A DNA stretch of 36,540 nucleotides from Spirochaetaceae bacterium (GCA_028527945.1 JAQQAK010000213.1:1-36540), one strand, 5' to 3'; counted from the stretch's first letter, positions 7,886 through 16,343 are shown. The notes: generated by a model from the letters alone, not told the origin. Numbers and translations are program-made.

Positions 7886-9086
7886 ATTCATTTCTCTTTG
7901 GTTTATCAAAAATCCTTTTAAATATATTACCTTCTTTTATATTCTCTCTGGCCGTAATTGTTCCGCTTTGGTATATGTTTCCATTCCCATCTTCAAGCTG
8001 CCATTTTCCTACAGATGAACCTATAATAACTGGGAGTTTTATTTTATCCGTATAGGCCCTGATCTTTAATTCTGGAATCAGTTCTGTCCGAATAAATGTC
8101 TTTTCTCCATTACTAAATAAAACATCCAAGTTTTTTTTATTTCCGCCATATATTCTTATTTTTTCGTCTTTTGGTAATTCAGGAGTATACTCTGTCCATC
8201 CGTAGAAGCCGTAGCCCAACAAATAGGTTGCATCTATTGCTCTTCTTACAGAACCGTCCATCGCATTTTTTCCTGTCCCTCCCATTAGTATGAGGATGAT
8301 TCTTCTTCCATCCTTTTGAGCTGTTACCGCAATATTATATCCTGATTCTTCTATGAAGCCTGTCTTTAGGCCGTCAACTCCCTCGAGTCTTCCTATAAGC
8401 ATGTTATGATTTCCCTGGGTTATTGGTCCGTGAACACTTTCACCTGACGGAGGTAAATTATGCTTTTGTGGATATGTAAAACTTTTGGGGCAATGCAGTA
8501 GTTCCAGATAGTCTTTATTTTTTTCTACATATATTTTGCAGAAGTTTGCAAAGTCACGAGCTGTTGTTGTGTTTAGGGCTGAATATCCAGAAGAGTCATC
8601 AAAGCTTGTATGAGTCATTCCAAGTTTTTTGGCATTATTATTCATCAATTTTATAAAATTATTTACGCTCCCTGCCAGATATTCAGCTACAGCTATTCCT
8701 GCATCATTCCCTGAAGGAAGAGCCATTCCCTGAAGAAGTTCCTTTAGGGTGACTTTTTGCCCTTTTTCCAGGAACATTAATGATGAATGGGGCGGAGCGT
8801 TTCTAAAATCTGCTGAATCAGATATTGGAACAATATCATCAATGTTTGCGTTTCCTTCTCTTACGAGTTCCAGCGTGGTGTATATTGTCATTAGTTTTGT
8901 CATTGATGCTGGAGGAATCTGCTCATCTGGATTTTTTTCGTAAAGAATCTGACCAGTTTCTGCGTCAATCATTATTGCTGATTTGGAGTTTATTTCTGGT
9001 GGAGCAGGAATGTTTTGCGCAAAGGCCTGTAAAGATAAAAATATAAGAAATAATAATAGTAGTGTCTTTTTCATTGAAGAATTCAT
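7884..9086 (-). CDS. dacA: D-alanyl-D-alanine carboxypeptidase (PBP5/6 type, S11)
   Basis: This is a low-molecular-weight penicillin-binding protein that trims the terminal D-Ala from peptidoglycan stem peptides in the periplasm. A signal peptide (KK followed by LLLLFLIFLSLQAFA, cut before QN) precedes the S11 peptidase domain. All three active-site motifs are present: SMTK (SxxK), SGN in PSGNDAG, and KTG in DGLKTGF. The C-terminal 120 residues or so form a beta-rich domain like PBP5 domain II, without an obvious C-terminal amphipathic anchor. Length is about 400, typical of the family. The start is ambiguous between ATG 9086 and ATG 9074; AAGG sits very close to the first and 13 bases from the second. 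Single-gene unit, convergent with lysS. Confidence 0.92.
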   Translation of the reverse strand: MNSSMKKTLLLLFLIFLSLQAFAQNIPAPPEINSKSAIMIDAETGQILYEKNPDEQIPPASMTKLMTIYTTLELVREGNANIDDIVPISDSADFRNAPPHSSLMFLEKGQKVTLKELLQGMALPSGNDAGIAVAEYLAGSVNNFIKLMNNNAKKLGMTHTSFDDSSGYSALNTTTARDFANFCKIYVEKNKDYLELLHCPKSFTYPQKHNLPPSGESVHGPITQGNHNMLIGRLEGVDGLKTGFIEESGYNIAVTAQKDGRRIILILMGGTGKNAMDGSVRRAIDATYLLGYGFYGWTEYTPELPKDEKIRIYGGNKKNLDVLFSNGEKTFIRTELIPELKIRAYTDKIKLPVIIGSSVGKWQLEDGNGNIYQSGTITARENIKEGNIFKRIFDKPKRNE

Positions 9087-9095
9087 ACCTTAAAA

Positions 9096-9116
9096 AAGGT
9101 CTCATTTCAAGGTCTC
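9096..9116. repeat. Direct repeat AAGGTCTC x2 in the dacA leader
   Basis: AAGGTCTC occurs at 9096-9103 and 9109-9116, 13 bases apart. A nearby ACCTT/AAGGT pair (about 9087-9100) could fold over the only Shine-Dalgarno-like sequence of dacA. Function unknown; could be chance. Confidence 0.3.
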
Positions 9117-9272
9117 TTTCTTGTTTATAATCTTTCTTGTTTTAGAAATGGTTGATTTTTTGTTTTGTATGGCTAATGCAGTGATTAGAGTACGGTATAT
9201 TGACCAAAAAAGGCATTAATGGTTAGTTATGTGTACGAAAAAAATAAATAAAATAGATTATGGAGGTCTTTT

Positions 9273-11081
9273 ATGCTTAATTGTTTTAATCCGGAGTTTG
9301 CAATTGAAAACCCTGATTCACCTCAGCTGTTCCGTGAACAGTTTCCTTACAGTGAGGTTCCAAGAATAATGTTTGATAATAAAACAGTTCCAATTGCTCC
9401 CCCGGAGAATTTCTGGATTACTGATACAACCTTTCGGGATGGGCAGCAGGCAAGGCCTCCATACCGACCAGAACAGATTTCTCATATTTTTGATCTTCTT
9501 CATCGCCTTGGCGGACCGAATGGTCTTATACGGCAGAGTGAGTTTTTTCTTTACAGTGAGAAGGATCAAGAGGCTGTCGAGGCGTGTCTTGATAAGAACT
9601 ATCAATATCCTGAGGTCACAGGGTGGATAAGGGCAAATGAGAATGATTTTGCGTTAGTCAAAAAGTTTAATTTGAAAGAGACAGGAATCCTTACCTCTGT
9701 ATCGGATTACCATATCTATCTCAAGCTTAAAAGTAATCGAAAAAAAACAATGGACTCCTATCTTTCTATTGTAAAAAAATCATTGGAAGAGGGGATTATT
9801 CCGCGATGCCATTTTGAGGATGTGACAAGAGCCGATATTTACGGATTTTGTCTGCCATTTGCGGAAGAGCTTCTTAAGTTATCGCAGGAAAGTGGTCTTC
9901 CTGTAAAAATAAGGCTTTGCGATACCATGGGGTATGGAATCAGTTATCCTGGCGCAGTTCTTCCGCGAAGTGTTCCAAAGATGATACATGCTTTTAGTAA
10001 GGAACTGGGGTATCCTTCTGAGCTTTTGGAATGGCATGGGCATAATGATTTTCATAAGGTTCATATTAATGGTTCTACCGCCTGGCTTTATGGGTGTTCA
10101 GCTCTTAATACCTCCCTTTTGGGTTTTGGTGAACGTACAGGGAATCCTCCTCTGGAAGGGGCTGTTATGGAATATATTGGTCTTACAGGTAATGATGGTG
10201 GAATGGATACAACTGTCATTACTGAGATCGCGGAATATTTTAAGGATGTTATCAAGGCTCCGGTTCCTACTAATTATCCGTTTGTTGGAGAGGATTTTAA
10301 TACAACCCGTGCTGGTATTCACGCGGATGGTCTTCTGAAAAATGAGGAAATTTATAACATTTTTGATACCGCCAAACTTCTATCCCGTCCGCTTCGTGTT
10401 ATGGTTACAGACAAATCCGGAATGGCCGGTATTGCAAGATGGCTCAATGAAAATGTTTTGTCAATTCGTAACGGTGAGTTGGAGCCTGTTACCAAGAGGC
10501 ATCCTGGAGTTAAATATATTTATGAATGGGTTATGAAGCAGTATGAGCAGGGGCGTACTACAAGTATTTCAGCTGAAGAAATCCTCTCCGAAGCCCGTCA
10601 TTATATTCCCTCTTTATTTGAGTCTGATTTTGTAAAGGTTAAGAATGAGGCATTATCTCTTGCTCAGAGATTTTCTGAGACTGTTTCTACTGCTTCTGAA
10701 TTGTCTGACGCCAGTAAGGAAGATATTGAAGCTTACCTTGGTAAAATGGTGCATAAAGAGCCTTTTCTTCATTTTCTTACTGTTACAGATCCTCATGGGC
10801 GTCGGGTTGGAGCTTTTCAAACACAAAGGGGAGAGAAGAATAAATTCAGAAGGTTGAGTCGTAAAGATTTTAATGATAAGGAATGGTTTAAAAAGGTTCT
10901 GGCTGAAGGCGAAATCTATCAGTCTGATCTATATTTTTCAATGTATACCGGAGAGTTGATAATGACTACAGCTGTTCCTCTGAAAAATAGTGCAGGTGAA
11001 CTTGTTGGAGTTCTTGATGTAGATTTTAAGTTTGAAGAGGTTGTAAAGCTTTTGGATGATCTTCCTGTAAAGGATATCTGA
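9273..11081 (+). CDS. HMGL-type acyltransferase (isopropylmalate/homocitrate/Re-citrate synthase-like) fused to a Cache-like domain
   Basis: The 602-residue product has two parts. Residues about 47-330 are a DRE-TIM/HMGL barrel condensing an acyl-CoA with an oxo-acid: DTTFRDGQQ at 51-59, the metal-binding HGHND at 255-259, and GFGERTGNPPLEG at 284-296. FNTTRAGIHADG follows at 342-353. Candidate reactions are 2-isopropylmalate, homocitrate or Re-citrate synthesis; I cannot choose between them. From about residue 485 to 597 the sequence reads as a Cache (PDC-type) ligand-binding domain: FLTVTDPHG, DFNDKEWFKK, GEIYQSDLYFS, TTAVPL, GELVGVLDVDF. It lacks a LeuA-type regulatory domain. No membrane segment or signal peptide is seen, so this Cache domain would be cytosolic, which is unusual. 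GGAGG precedes the ATG. Stands alone between dacA (divergent) and a lipoprotein gene (convergent). Confidence 0.82.
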   Translation: MLNCFNPEFAIENPDSPQLFREQFPYSEVPRIMFDNKTVPIAPPENFWITDTTFRDGQQARPPYRPEQISHIFDLLHRLGGPNGLIRQSEFFLYSEKDQEAVEACLDKNYQYPEVTGWIRANENDFALVKKFNLKETGILTSVSDYHIYLKLKSNRKKTMDSYLSIVKKSLEEGIIPRCHFEDVTRADIYGFCLPFAEELLKLSQESGLPVKIRLCDTMGYGISYPGAVLPRSVPKMIHAFSKELGYPSELLEWHGHNDFHKVHINGSTAWLYGCSALNTSLLGFGERTGNPPLEGAVMEYIGLTGNDGGMDTTVITEIAEYFKDVIKAPVPTNYPFVGEDFNTTRAGIHADGLLKNEEIYNIFDTAKLLSRPLRVMVTDKSGMAGIARWLNENVLSIRNGELEPVTKRHPGVKYIYEWVMKQYEQGRTTSISAEEILSEARHYIPSLFESDFVKVKNEALSLAQRFSETVSTASELSDASKEDIEAYLGKMVHKEPFLHFLTVTDPHGRRVGAFQTQRGEKNKFRRLSRKDFNDKEWFKKVLAEGEIYQSDLYFSMYTGELIMTTAVPLKNSAGELVGVLDVDFKFEEVVKLLDDLPVKDI

Positions 11082-11090
11082 ATCAATAAT

Positions 11091-11129
11091 ACATAAAACT
11101 GGTATAGCTATGGCTTGTCAGTTTTATGT
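11091..11129. terminator. Hairpin after the acyltransferase gene
   Basis: Perfect 11-bp arms ACATAAAACTG (11091-11101) and CAGTTTTATGT (11119-11129) with a 17-base loop. AT-rich flanks on both sides fit a structure shared with the convergent lipoprotein gene, though no long T tract is present. Confidence 0.5.
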
Positions 11130-11170
11130 AAATTATATGAATAATGTGGATGATAAAATTTGAAATAAGT

Positions 11171-12484
11171 TTAATAGGTAATATTATTCTTCTCAAGAGT
11201 AGCTCTTATCTCTTCCGGTAGAACTTCTGAAGTCTCAAAGTCTATGAATTTGTTATATAATTTTTCTTTTTCTGATTTGCTAAGAGGTATTATATCTGAT
11301 ATAGATCTGCTGGATTTTGACAGATTTGTTCCTGTTGCGTGATAGGGATGTATTGTGGGGTCTCCCATGATAACTATTCCCAGATACCACGAATCATCTT
11401 CACAGCCAATATTATTGTACCATTTTTTGTATGCTTCGCCCCAAGAGTAACCTGCTGCAATAGCTTTGTGAAACTCTACAGGATAGTATACTCCACCGGC
11501 TTTTGTTGAACCCATAATAGCTATACATGATTCTGTTTGATTTATATAACTTTCAGCAACATTATCTACAGTAAATCTTGCAGCCTTACAGTCGAATAAA
11601 TTATAGAAATTTGCATTAAAAGAACTTGTTGCAATGTCTTCGGTTTTGATTAAGTTATAATTATCACCTTCATCTACAAAGAGTGCTGTAGGGTACGCGT
11701 GTATCCACTGAAAAACATATTCTACACCTGTTTGTGTTAATTTGTTTTCGTATGATGCCCTTGTTGTATTTAATGTTGTTTGATAGTAATCAACACTTGA
11801 ATATATCGAATCTAATCCAAAATAATTGTTTTTGTAATTATCTTGCCAGTCGTCATCTTTAAAAATAAACGCGTTATCGTATACAGGTGTCTCACCTGAA
11901 TTAGTTCTATAGTTATGAAGTTTATTAAAATAAAAATTAACCTCATCAGCTGTTCCAGTTAATCTTGATGTATAAATATCTATATGAAGGTCACTGTGAT
12001 AATCAAAATATCCATTTTCATCAGAGTCTGACCACACAGAGTCTGTATCCATAAAATATAAATCTGTAGGAAAAGTTTCTTCTTTGTTAAATGCGGTTTG
12101 TTCATACCAGGCTGCTGGTAGATCCCCTATTAAAAATGCACTTTCAATTACTCCGCTATATGACTTTAATAAATCTTTTAGCTCTACAACATCTGTTGAA
12201 GTCCATGTCGCAATTATGCAATCAATATCTTCTGACGACAGATCTTCTATGTAAGTGTCTACACTGCTTTTGATACTTGAGTAAAGTGAATGTTCAATGA
12301 TTATTAACATTGAGTCGGTTAAAGATGTTGTTGTTTCAGAGTTTTCGTTGCTGCTTGCTGTAGTAGTACTGTCGTTACTTGTTTCATCCAAGTTCAAGAT
12401 AAACATAGAACACCCTGAAAAAATAATAGTCGTAAGAAGTATGAATAATACAATATCTTTTGACTTGAAAAGGGGAATTTTCAT
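11171..12484 (-). CDS. Lipoprotein with gingipain-like (C25) cysteine peptidase fold
   Basis: The 437-residue precursor has a lysine-containing N-terminus, a hydrophobic stretch and the lipobox FSGC (Cys25), then a Ser/Thr/Asn-rich linker to about residue 57. The rest resembles the peptidase C25 domain: AFLIGDLPAAW near 116-126, FPTDLYFMDTD (138-148), an acidic DSDENGYFDYHSD segment, and IDIYTSRLTG (168-177). Candidate catalytic residues are His262 (WIHAYP) and Cys299 (NLFDCKAARF), followed by AIMGSTKAGG. The product is probably an outer-surface or periplasmic lipid-anchored protease; similarity is by pattern, so activity is uncertain. It stands alone, divergent from the PilZ gene. No Shine-Dalgarno precedes the ATG, and the best promoter ends 7 bases before it. 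Confidence 0.68.
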   Translation of the reverse strand: MKIPLFKSKDIVLFILLTTIIFSGCSMFILNLDETSNDSTTTASSNENSETTTSLTDSMLIIIEHSLYSSIKSSVDTYIEDLSSEDIDCIIATWTSTDVVELKDLLKSYSGVIESAFLIGDLPAAWYEQTAFNKEETFPTDLYFMDTDSVWSDSDENGYFDYHSDLHIDIYTSRLTGTADEVNFYFNKLHNYRTNSGETPVYDNAFIFKDDDWQDNYKNNYFGLDSIYSSVDYYQTTLNTTRASYENKLTQTGVEYVFQWIHAYPTALFVDEGDNYNLIKTEDIATSSFNANFYNLFDCKAARFTVDNVAESYINQTESCIAIMGSTKAGGVYYPVEFHKAIAAGYSWGEAYKKWYNNIGCEDDSWYLGIVIMGDPTIHPYHATGTNLSKSSRSISDIIPLSKSEKEKLYNKFIDFETSEVLPEEIRATLEKNNITY

Positions 12485-12491
12485 GAAAAAA

Positions 12492-12519
12492 AATATATCG
12501 CGGTTTTATTTTATTTCAA
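12492..12519 (-). promoter_or_regulatory. Candidate leaderless promoter of the C25-like lipoprotein
   Basis: On the minus strand TTGAAA (12514-12519) and TATATT (12492-12497) are separated by 16 bases, ending 7 bases before the ATG. The -35 overlaps the left arm of the inverted repeat at 12505-12543. Confidence 0.45.
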
Positions 12520-12543
12520 TTTTAATATGTGAAATAAAATAAA
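12505..12543. repeat. Perfect 14-bp inverted repeat between divergent genes
   Basis: The arms 12505-12518 and 12530-12543 are exact reverse complements (core TTATTTCA/TGAAATAA) around an 11-base spacer. It lies in the short space between the divergent lipoprotein and PilZ genes and overlaps the lipoprotein -35. It may be an operator for both genes; AT-only composition makes coincidence possible. Confidence 0.5.
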
Positions 12544-12590
12544 TTGGGATAAGATTGTCTATGTAAAAAAGTTTGGAGGATTGTTTATTT

Positions 12591-13748
12591 ATGAATAGCA
12601 ATATTAAAAGACCCTTAAGTATTGTGATTTTTTCATTAATCATGTTTTTAACTGCTTTTGTGACTATTATAGCAAATGCTTATATAAATGTTTTGCCTCT
12701 TTGGGGAGCGGGAAATATTTTTTCAAAGATGGCTGTTATGGATATTGTTGTAATTGCTATTTATCCAGTGGCTGCAGTTGCAATTTATTCAGTGAAAAAA
12801 ACTGGCTGGTGGATTTTTATCATATCAGCCACCTTTATTTTTGTTTATAACATCATCGCTTTTGTAAAGAATCCAATGGTATCTATTGGCAGTGTGATTT
12901 TATTTAATGCTTTTCTTTTTGCCGGAGCAGGCTTTTTTTTTAGAAGACATATAATTGCTCCTTATTTTAATCCAAGGCTTCGCTGGTGGGAGCAAGCCAG
13001 TCGCTATAATATTGATCTTGGAGTATCTATTCAGAGCCATGACTTATGTGAAATAGGGTACCTTGAAGATATTTCTCAGGGAGGGTGCTTTATTCGAATT
13101 CCTGCTGATGTAAAGGTTGGTTTTGTATATTCTTTGCGTATTTCTCTTGGTAATATTTTAAGTATATCCGTTATGGGGCGTGTTATGCGTATTCTTTCAG
13201 ATGAGGGAATTACTGGATTCGGTTTTATGTTTTACAATCTTTCTGAAACAGAACGGCAAGGATTGATAGGGATGATGGATGCTTTGCAAAGACTTGGTTT
13301 AGGCGAGAATCCCGAAGAAGTTGAAAGCGATGATAAACGAATATATGGTAGATACAGTATTAATATCAGTGCTTCGATTTTATATAAACATAAGGAAGTT
13401 GCGGTTCGTTTAATGAATTTATCTGCTACAGGGGCGTATGTCAGGCTTTCTTCTGATCTTGAGATGGGAAGTCTTTGTGGGTTTTTATGTTCATTAGGTG
13501 ATAACTCTGTAAGACTTGATGCTATTGTTAAATGGAAAAAACAAGCCGAGCATTCATGGATGTATGGTCTTTCGTTTAATGATGTAGCTTATAGTGATCG
13601 ACTCAAAATAATGAAAATCCTTGGTAAAATAAAAATCCTTGGCGGTAAGATTCGTGACAGAGATCAACAGGAATATGAATCAATGATAGAGCAAACTATG
13701 TCTTCAACGCCGTACAGGATTTTTCAAAAACACAAAAAAGCTATTTAA
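12591..13748 (+). CDS. Membrane protein with tandem PilZ domains
   Basis: The N-terminal 120 residues hold about four membrane helices. Two PilZ-like cyclic-di-GMP-binding domains follow in the cytosol. The first (about 133-235) has the DxSxxG motif as DISQGG (160-165) but no clear RxxxR. The second (about 248-355) has both RIYGR (250-254) and NLSATG (276-281). Only the second therefore has the full binding signature; the first may be degenerate or dimerising. The role is inferred as a membrane-located c-di-GMP effector with unknown output. The ATG at 12591 is preceded by GGAGG at 11 bases, slightly far. An in-frame TTG at 12573 would overlap that site. The neighbouring divergent gene encodes a C25-like lipoprotein. 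Confidence 0.82.
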   Translation: MNSNIKRPLSIVIFSLIMFLTAFVTIIANAYINVLPLWGAGNIFSKMAVMDIVVIAIYPVAAVAIYSVKKTGWWIFIISATFIFVYNIIAFVKNPMVSIGSVILFNAFLFAGAGFFFRRHIIAPYFNPRLRWWEQASRYNIDLGVSIQSHDLCEIGYLEDISQGGCFIRIPADVKVGFVYSLRISLGNILSISVMGRVMRILSDEGITGFGFMFYNLSETERQGLIGMMDALQRLGLGENPEEVESDDKRIYGRYSINISASILYKHKEVAVRLMNLSATGAYVRLSSDLEMGSLCGFLCSLGDNSVRLDAIVKWKKQAEHSWMYGLSFNDVAYSDRLKIMKILGKIKILGGKIRDRDQQEYESMIEQTMSSTPYRIFQKHKKAI

Positions 13749-13765
13749 TTTTTAGTTTAAAAATT
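13747..13765 (+). terminator. Weak AT-only hairpin after the PilZ gene
   Basis: An 8-bp stem (AATTTTTA/TAAAAATT) with a 3-base loop overlaps the stop codon and is followed about 7 bases later by a T-rich stretch. No GC pairs, so weak. Confidence 0.25.
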
Positions 13766-13796
13766 GGAACTTCTTTTTTGACTATTTAATAGAGCC

Positions 13797-14696
13797 TCAA
13801 TAGATCATCTTTTTTAAAAGGCCATCGTTACGGCGCCACTTAGGATTCACTTTTACACGCAGATCTAAGTGTACCTGATATGGAAACAGTTTATTTAACT
13901 CTTTTTGAGATTCTGTTCGCACCTTTTTTATGTTTGCGCCGCCTTTGCCTACAAGTATACCTTTTTGGCTTTCTCTTTCAGCTACAAGGAAGGCCCTTAC
14001 CCATAATTTTTTAATTTCTCCATCCTCTTTATATTTCATTTCCATGTCTGCAATTTCTACATAGATTGAATGAGGAAGTTCTTTCTTTGCTGTTTTAATT
14101 GCCTGCTCTCTTATTACTTCCATTACCCTGAAATCAGGCTGCTGATCTGTATAGTAGTCTTCTGGGTACATTAACTCTCCCTCAGGAGCTTTTTCAAAGA
14201 GGCATTTAAGCATTTCATTGATTCCGGTTCCTTTTTGTGCAGAAACAGGAAATACTGTTCCAGAATCAAGAAGCTCTTTTGCGTTTTCTTCTATGAATTC
14301 AGCAGTTTGTTTAACATTGCTCTCAGAAAGGTCTGTTTTGTTAAGTAAGACTATTGTTTTACCAAAATCAGGTTTTAATAAATTCAGAATTTCTCTTTCT
14401 TCTTCTCCCGGAAGTCTTGTTGTATCGAGCATGTAAATAATAATGTCTGCTTCTTCTATAGAGGAAGAGGCTATATCTTTTAAGTAGTTATTAAACTTTT
14501 TGTCAGATTGATGATAGCCTGGAGTGTCAATAAATATTAACTGACCTTCATCACGTGTAATTATTCCTCTTATTTTGTTTCTGGTTGTTTGTGGTATAGG
14601 CGAAACAATAGAAACCTTTTCACCACAAATAGTATTCAATAGTGTTGATTTTCCGGCAGAAGGCCGTCCGATAATCGATATAAATGCTGACTTCAT
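13797..14696 (-). CDS. era: GTPase Era
   Basis: Essential ribosome-assembly GTPase that binds the 3' end of 16S rRNA during 30S maturation. At 299 residues it has the normal length. The G domain shows G1 GRPSAGKST, G3 DTPGYH and G4 NKTD. The C-terminal KH domain carries the GKGGANIKK RNA-binding loop. The gene is transcribed away from clpP/purC and converges with the PilZ gene. No Shine-Dalgarno is seen, and a plausible promoter ends only 6 bases before the ATG. Confidence 0.95.
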   Translation of the reverse strand: MKSAFISIIGRPSAGKSTLLNTICGEKVSIVSPIPQTTRNKIRGIITRDEGQLIFIDTPGYHQSDKKFNNYLKDIASSSIEEADIIIYMLDTTRLPGEEEREILNLLKPDFGKTIVLLNKTDLSESNVKQTAEFIEENAKELLDSGTVFPVSAQKGTGINEMLKCLFEKAPEGELMYPEDYYTDQQPDFRVMEVIREQAIKTAKKELPHSIYVEIADMEMKYKEDGEIKKLWVRAFLVAERESQKGILVGKGGANIKKVRTESQKELNKLFPYQVHLDLRVKVNPKWRRNDGLLKKMIY

Positions 14697-14702
14697 TGCT
14701 AT

Positions 14703-14730
14703 ATTTTATTAAATTATATAAAATAGACAA
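14703..14730 (-). promoter_or_regulatory. Candidate leaderless promoter of era
   Basis: On the minus strand TTGTCT (14725-14730) and TAAAAT (14703-14708) are separated by 16 bases, with 6 bases from the -10 to the ATG. An alternative -10 (TATAAT) lies about 10 bases further upstream but has a poorer -35. Confidence 0.35.
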
Positions 14731-14776
14731 TAGCTGTAGCTAAATGATATGCAGATAAATTCAGGAGTTATGTATA

Positions 14777-15355
14777 ATGAGTGAAAACGAGAAAGAAAAA
14801 GCAAAACCTGAGCAGGAGCCTGTTACAGAAAAAATGCTGAAAACGAGAACAATTCTCCTTTCGGGTGAAGTAAATAAAGAGCTTGCTGAAAAGGTTGTAA
14901 GGCAGTTGCTTTTACTTGAAGCTGAGTCTGATGAGCCTATAAAAGTTTTTATAGATTCTCCCGGCGGTGATGTCGATGCCGGATATGCCATTTTTGATAT
15001 GATCCGTTTTGTAAAACCTGATGTCTACACAGTTGGAATGGGGCTTGTCGCAAGTGCCGGAGCGCTTATTCTTCTTGCCGCACCTAAAGAAAGGCGAATC
15101 GGACTTCCTAATTCGCATTATCTTATTCATCAACCGCTTTCCGGAATGCGTGGTGTTGCTACCGAGATTGAGATACATGCAAAAGAACTTGATAAGCTTC
15201 GTAAAAAAATAAATAAACTCATTGCCGACGAAACAGGGCAGGATTATGCAAGAGTTGAAAAAGACACCGATCGTGATTACTGGATGGGTGCCGATGAAGC
15301 TAAAGAATATGGTCTTATTTCAAAGATCGTATCTAACAGGAGTGAGTTTGAATAA
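14777..15355 (+). CDS. ClpP-like serine protease subunit
   Basis: This cytosolic, self-compartmentalising ClpP-family peptidase has 192 residues, the usual size. The catalytic triad is visible as Ser93 (GLVASAG), His118 (LIHQPLSG) and Asp163 (EKDTDRD). The oligomerisation and oxyanion segment SPGGDVDAG is present. The nucleophile motif differs from the canonical GQAASMGA, and the N-terminus is highly charged (MSENEKEKAK) instead of the normal axial-loop sequence. This therefore looks like a second, divergent ClpP and not the main one normally paired with ClpX. AGGAG lies 9 bases before the ATG. The stop overlaps the purC start (TAATG), so the two are coupled. Which AAA+ partner it uses cannot be seen. 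Confidence 0.85.
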   Translation: MSENEKEKAKPEQEPVTEKMLKTRTILLSGEVNKELAEKVVRQLLLLEAESDEPIKVFIDSPGGDVDAGYAIFDMIRFVKPDVYTVGMGLVASAGALILLAAPKERRIGLPNSHYLIHQPLSGMRGVATEIEIHAKELDKLRKKINKLIADETGQDYARVEKDTDRDYWMGADEAKEYGLISKIVSNRSEFE

Positions 15356-16308
15356 TGGATGCTAATTCTTTGAAAAATACATTTGGTGGATTCCAGCAGG
15401 ATGATGTGTCAAAAGACATAATCTTTAATTCTGGTAAGGTTAGAGATATTTTTGATGCTGGAGACCAATTAGTTATTTCTACATCTGATAGAATTTCTGC
15501 GTTCGATAGAATATTGTCAACTATACCTCATAAGGGAGAGGTGTTAAACCGCCTTTCTCTTTTTTGGTTTGATAAAACTAATGATATAATTCCTAATCAT
15601 ATTGCAAAGAAGATTTCTGCAAGAACGATTGCTGTAAAAAAATGTGAAGTTTTACCTGTTGAAGTAATTGTTAGAGGTTATTTAACAGGTTCAGCATGGC
15701 GTGATTATCAGGACGGAAAGGCCGTTTCCGGAATTGAGCTTCCTGCTGGAATGAAGATGAACCAAAAGTTTGATGTTCCTCTTTTGACTCCTTCAACAAA
15801 GGCTGAATTCGGCGAGCATGATATGCCGATTAGCTGTGAAGAAATAGTTAAACAAGGTCTTGTAGAAGAATCTTTGTGGCGAAAGGTTGAGAAAGCCGCG
15901 CTTGAATTATTTACTTTTGGAAGTAAGTTACTTGAGAATAATGGTTTGATTCTTGTTGATACAAAATATGAGTTTGGAATCCTTGATGGAGAACTTGTTA
16001 TTGTTGATGAGATGCATACCCCTGATTCAAGCCGTTTCTGGTATGCTGATACATATGAAGAGCTTTTTAAAGCCGGTGAAAAACAGCGAAAGATTGATAA
16101 AGAATATCTTAGGCAGTGGCTTATGGAAGAAAAAAACTTTATGGGAAAGGGAGATATTCCTGAGATTCCTGATGAAGTGAGGCTTGAGGTTGCTAACCGT
16201 TATATAAAAGCCTATGAACAGATAACAGGAACTGATTTTGTTCCTGAATCATTAAGTTCGAAAGAAGAGATCCTTGCTGTGAGTGAGTATCTTTCAACTG
16301 TCAAATAA
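15355..16308 (+). CDS. purC: Phosphoribosylaminoimidazole-succinocarboxamide synthase (SAICAR synthetase)
   Basis: Purine biosynthesis enzyme that joins CAIR and aspartate with ATP to form SAICAR. Diagnostic segments are SGKVRDIFD, the ATP/substrate motif STSDRISAFD, EVIVRGYLTGSAW, and LVDTKYEFG with DEMHTPDSSRFW. Length is 317 residues, matching the longer yeast/bacterial-type subgroup. It is translationally coupled to the ClpP-like gene, an unusual partner, and is followed immediately by a strong terminator. Confidence 0.95.
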   Translation: MDANSLKNTFGGFQQDDVSKDIIFNSGKVRDIFDAGDQLVISTSDRISAFDRILSTIPHKGEVLNRLSLFWFDKTNDIIPNHIAKKISARTIAVKKCEVLPVEVIVRGYLTGSAWRDYQDGKAVSGIELPAGMKMNQKFDVPLLTPSTKAEFGEHDMPISCEEIVKQGLVEESLWRKVEKAALELFTFGSKLLENNGLILVDTKYEFGILDGELVIVDEMHTPDSSRFWYADTYEELFKAGEKQRKIDKEYLRQWLMEEKNFMGKGDIPEIPDEVRLEVANRYIKAYEQITGTDFVPESLSSKEEILAVSEYLSTVK

Positions 16309-16312
16309 TTTG

Positions 16313-16343
16313 AAGCGCCCTCAAGCAGGGCGCTTATTTTTTT
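16313..16343 (+). terminator. Strong rho-independent terminator of clpP-purC
   Basis: A 9-bp GC-rich stem (AAGCGCCCT/AGGGCGCTT) with a 5-base loop is followed by a run of seven T. The start codon of the next gene lies only two bases beyond the T tract. Confidence 0.92.

Noticed and set aside
9200..9230. Promoter for the acyltransferase-Cache gene (TTGACC at 9200)
   Set aside because: No acceptable -10 lies 16-18 bases downstream, so it was not listed as a feature.
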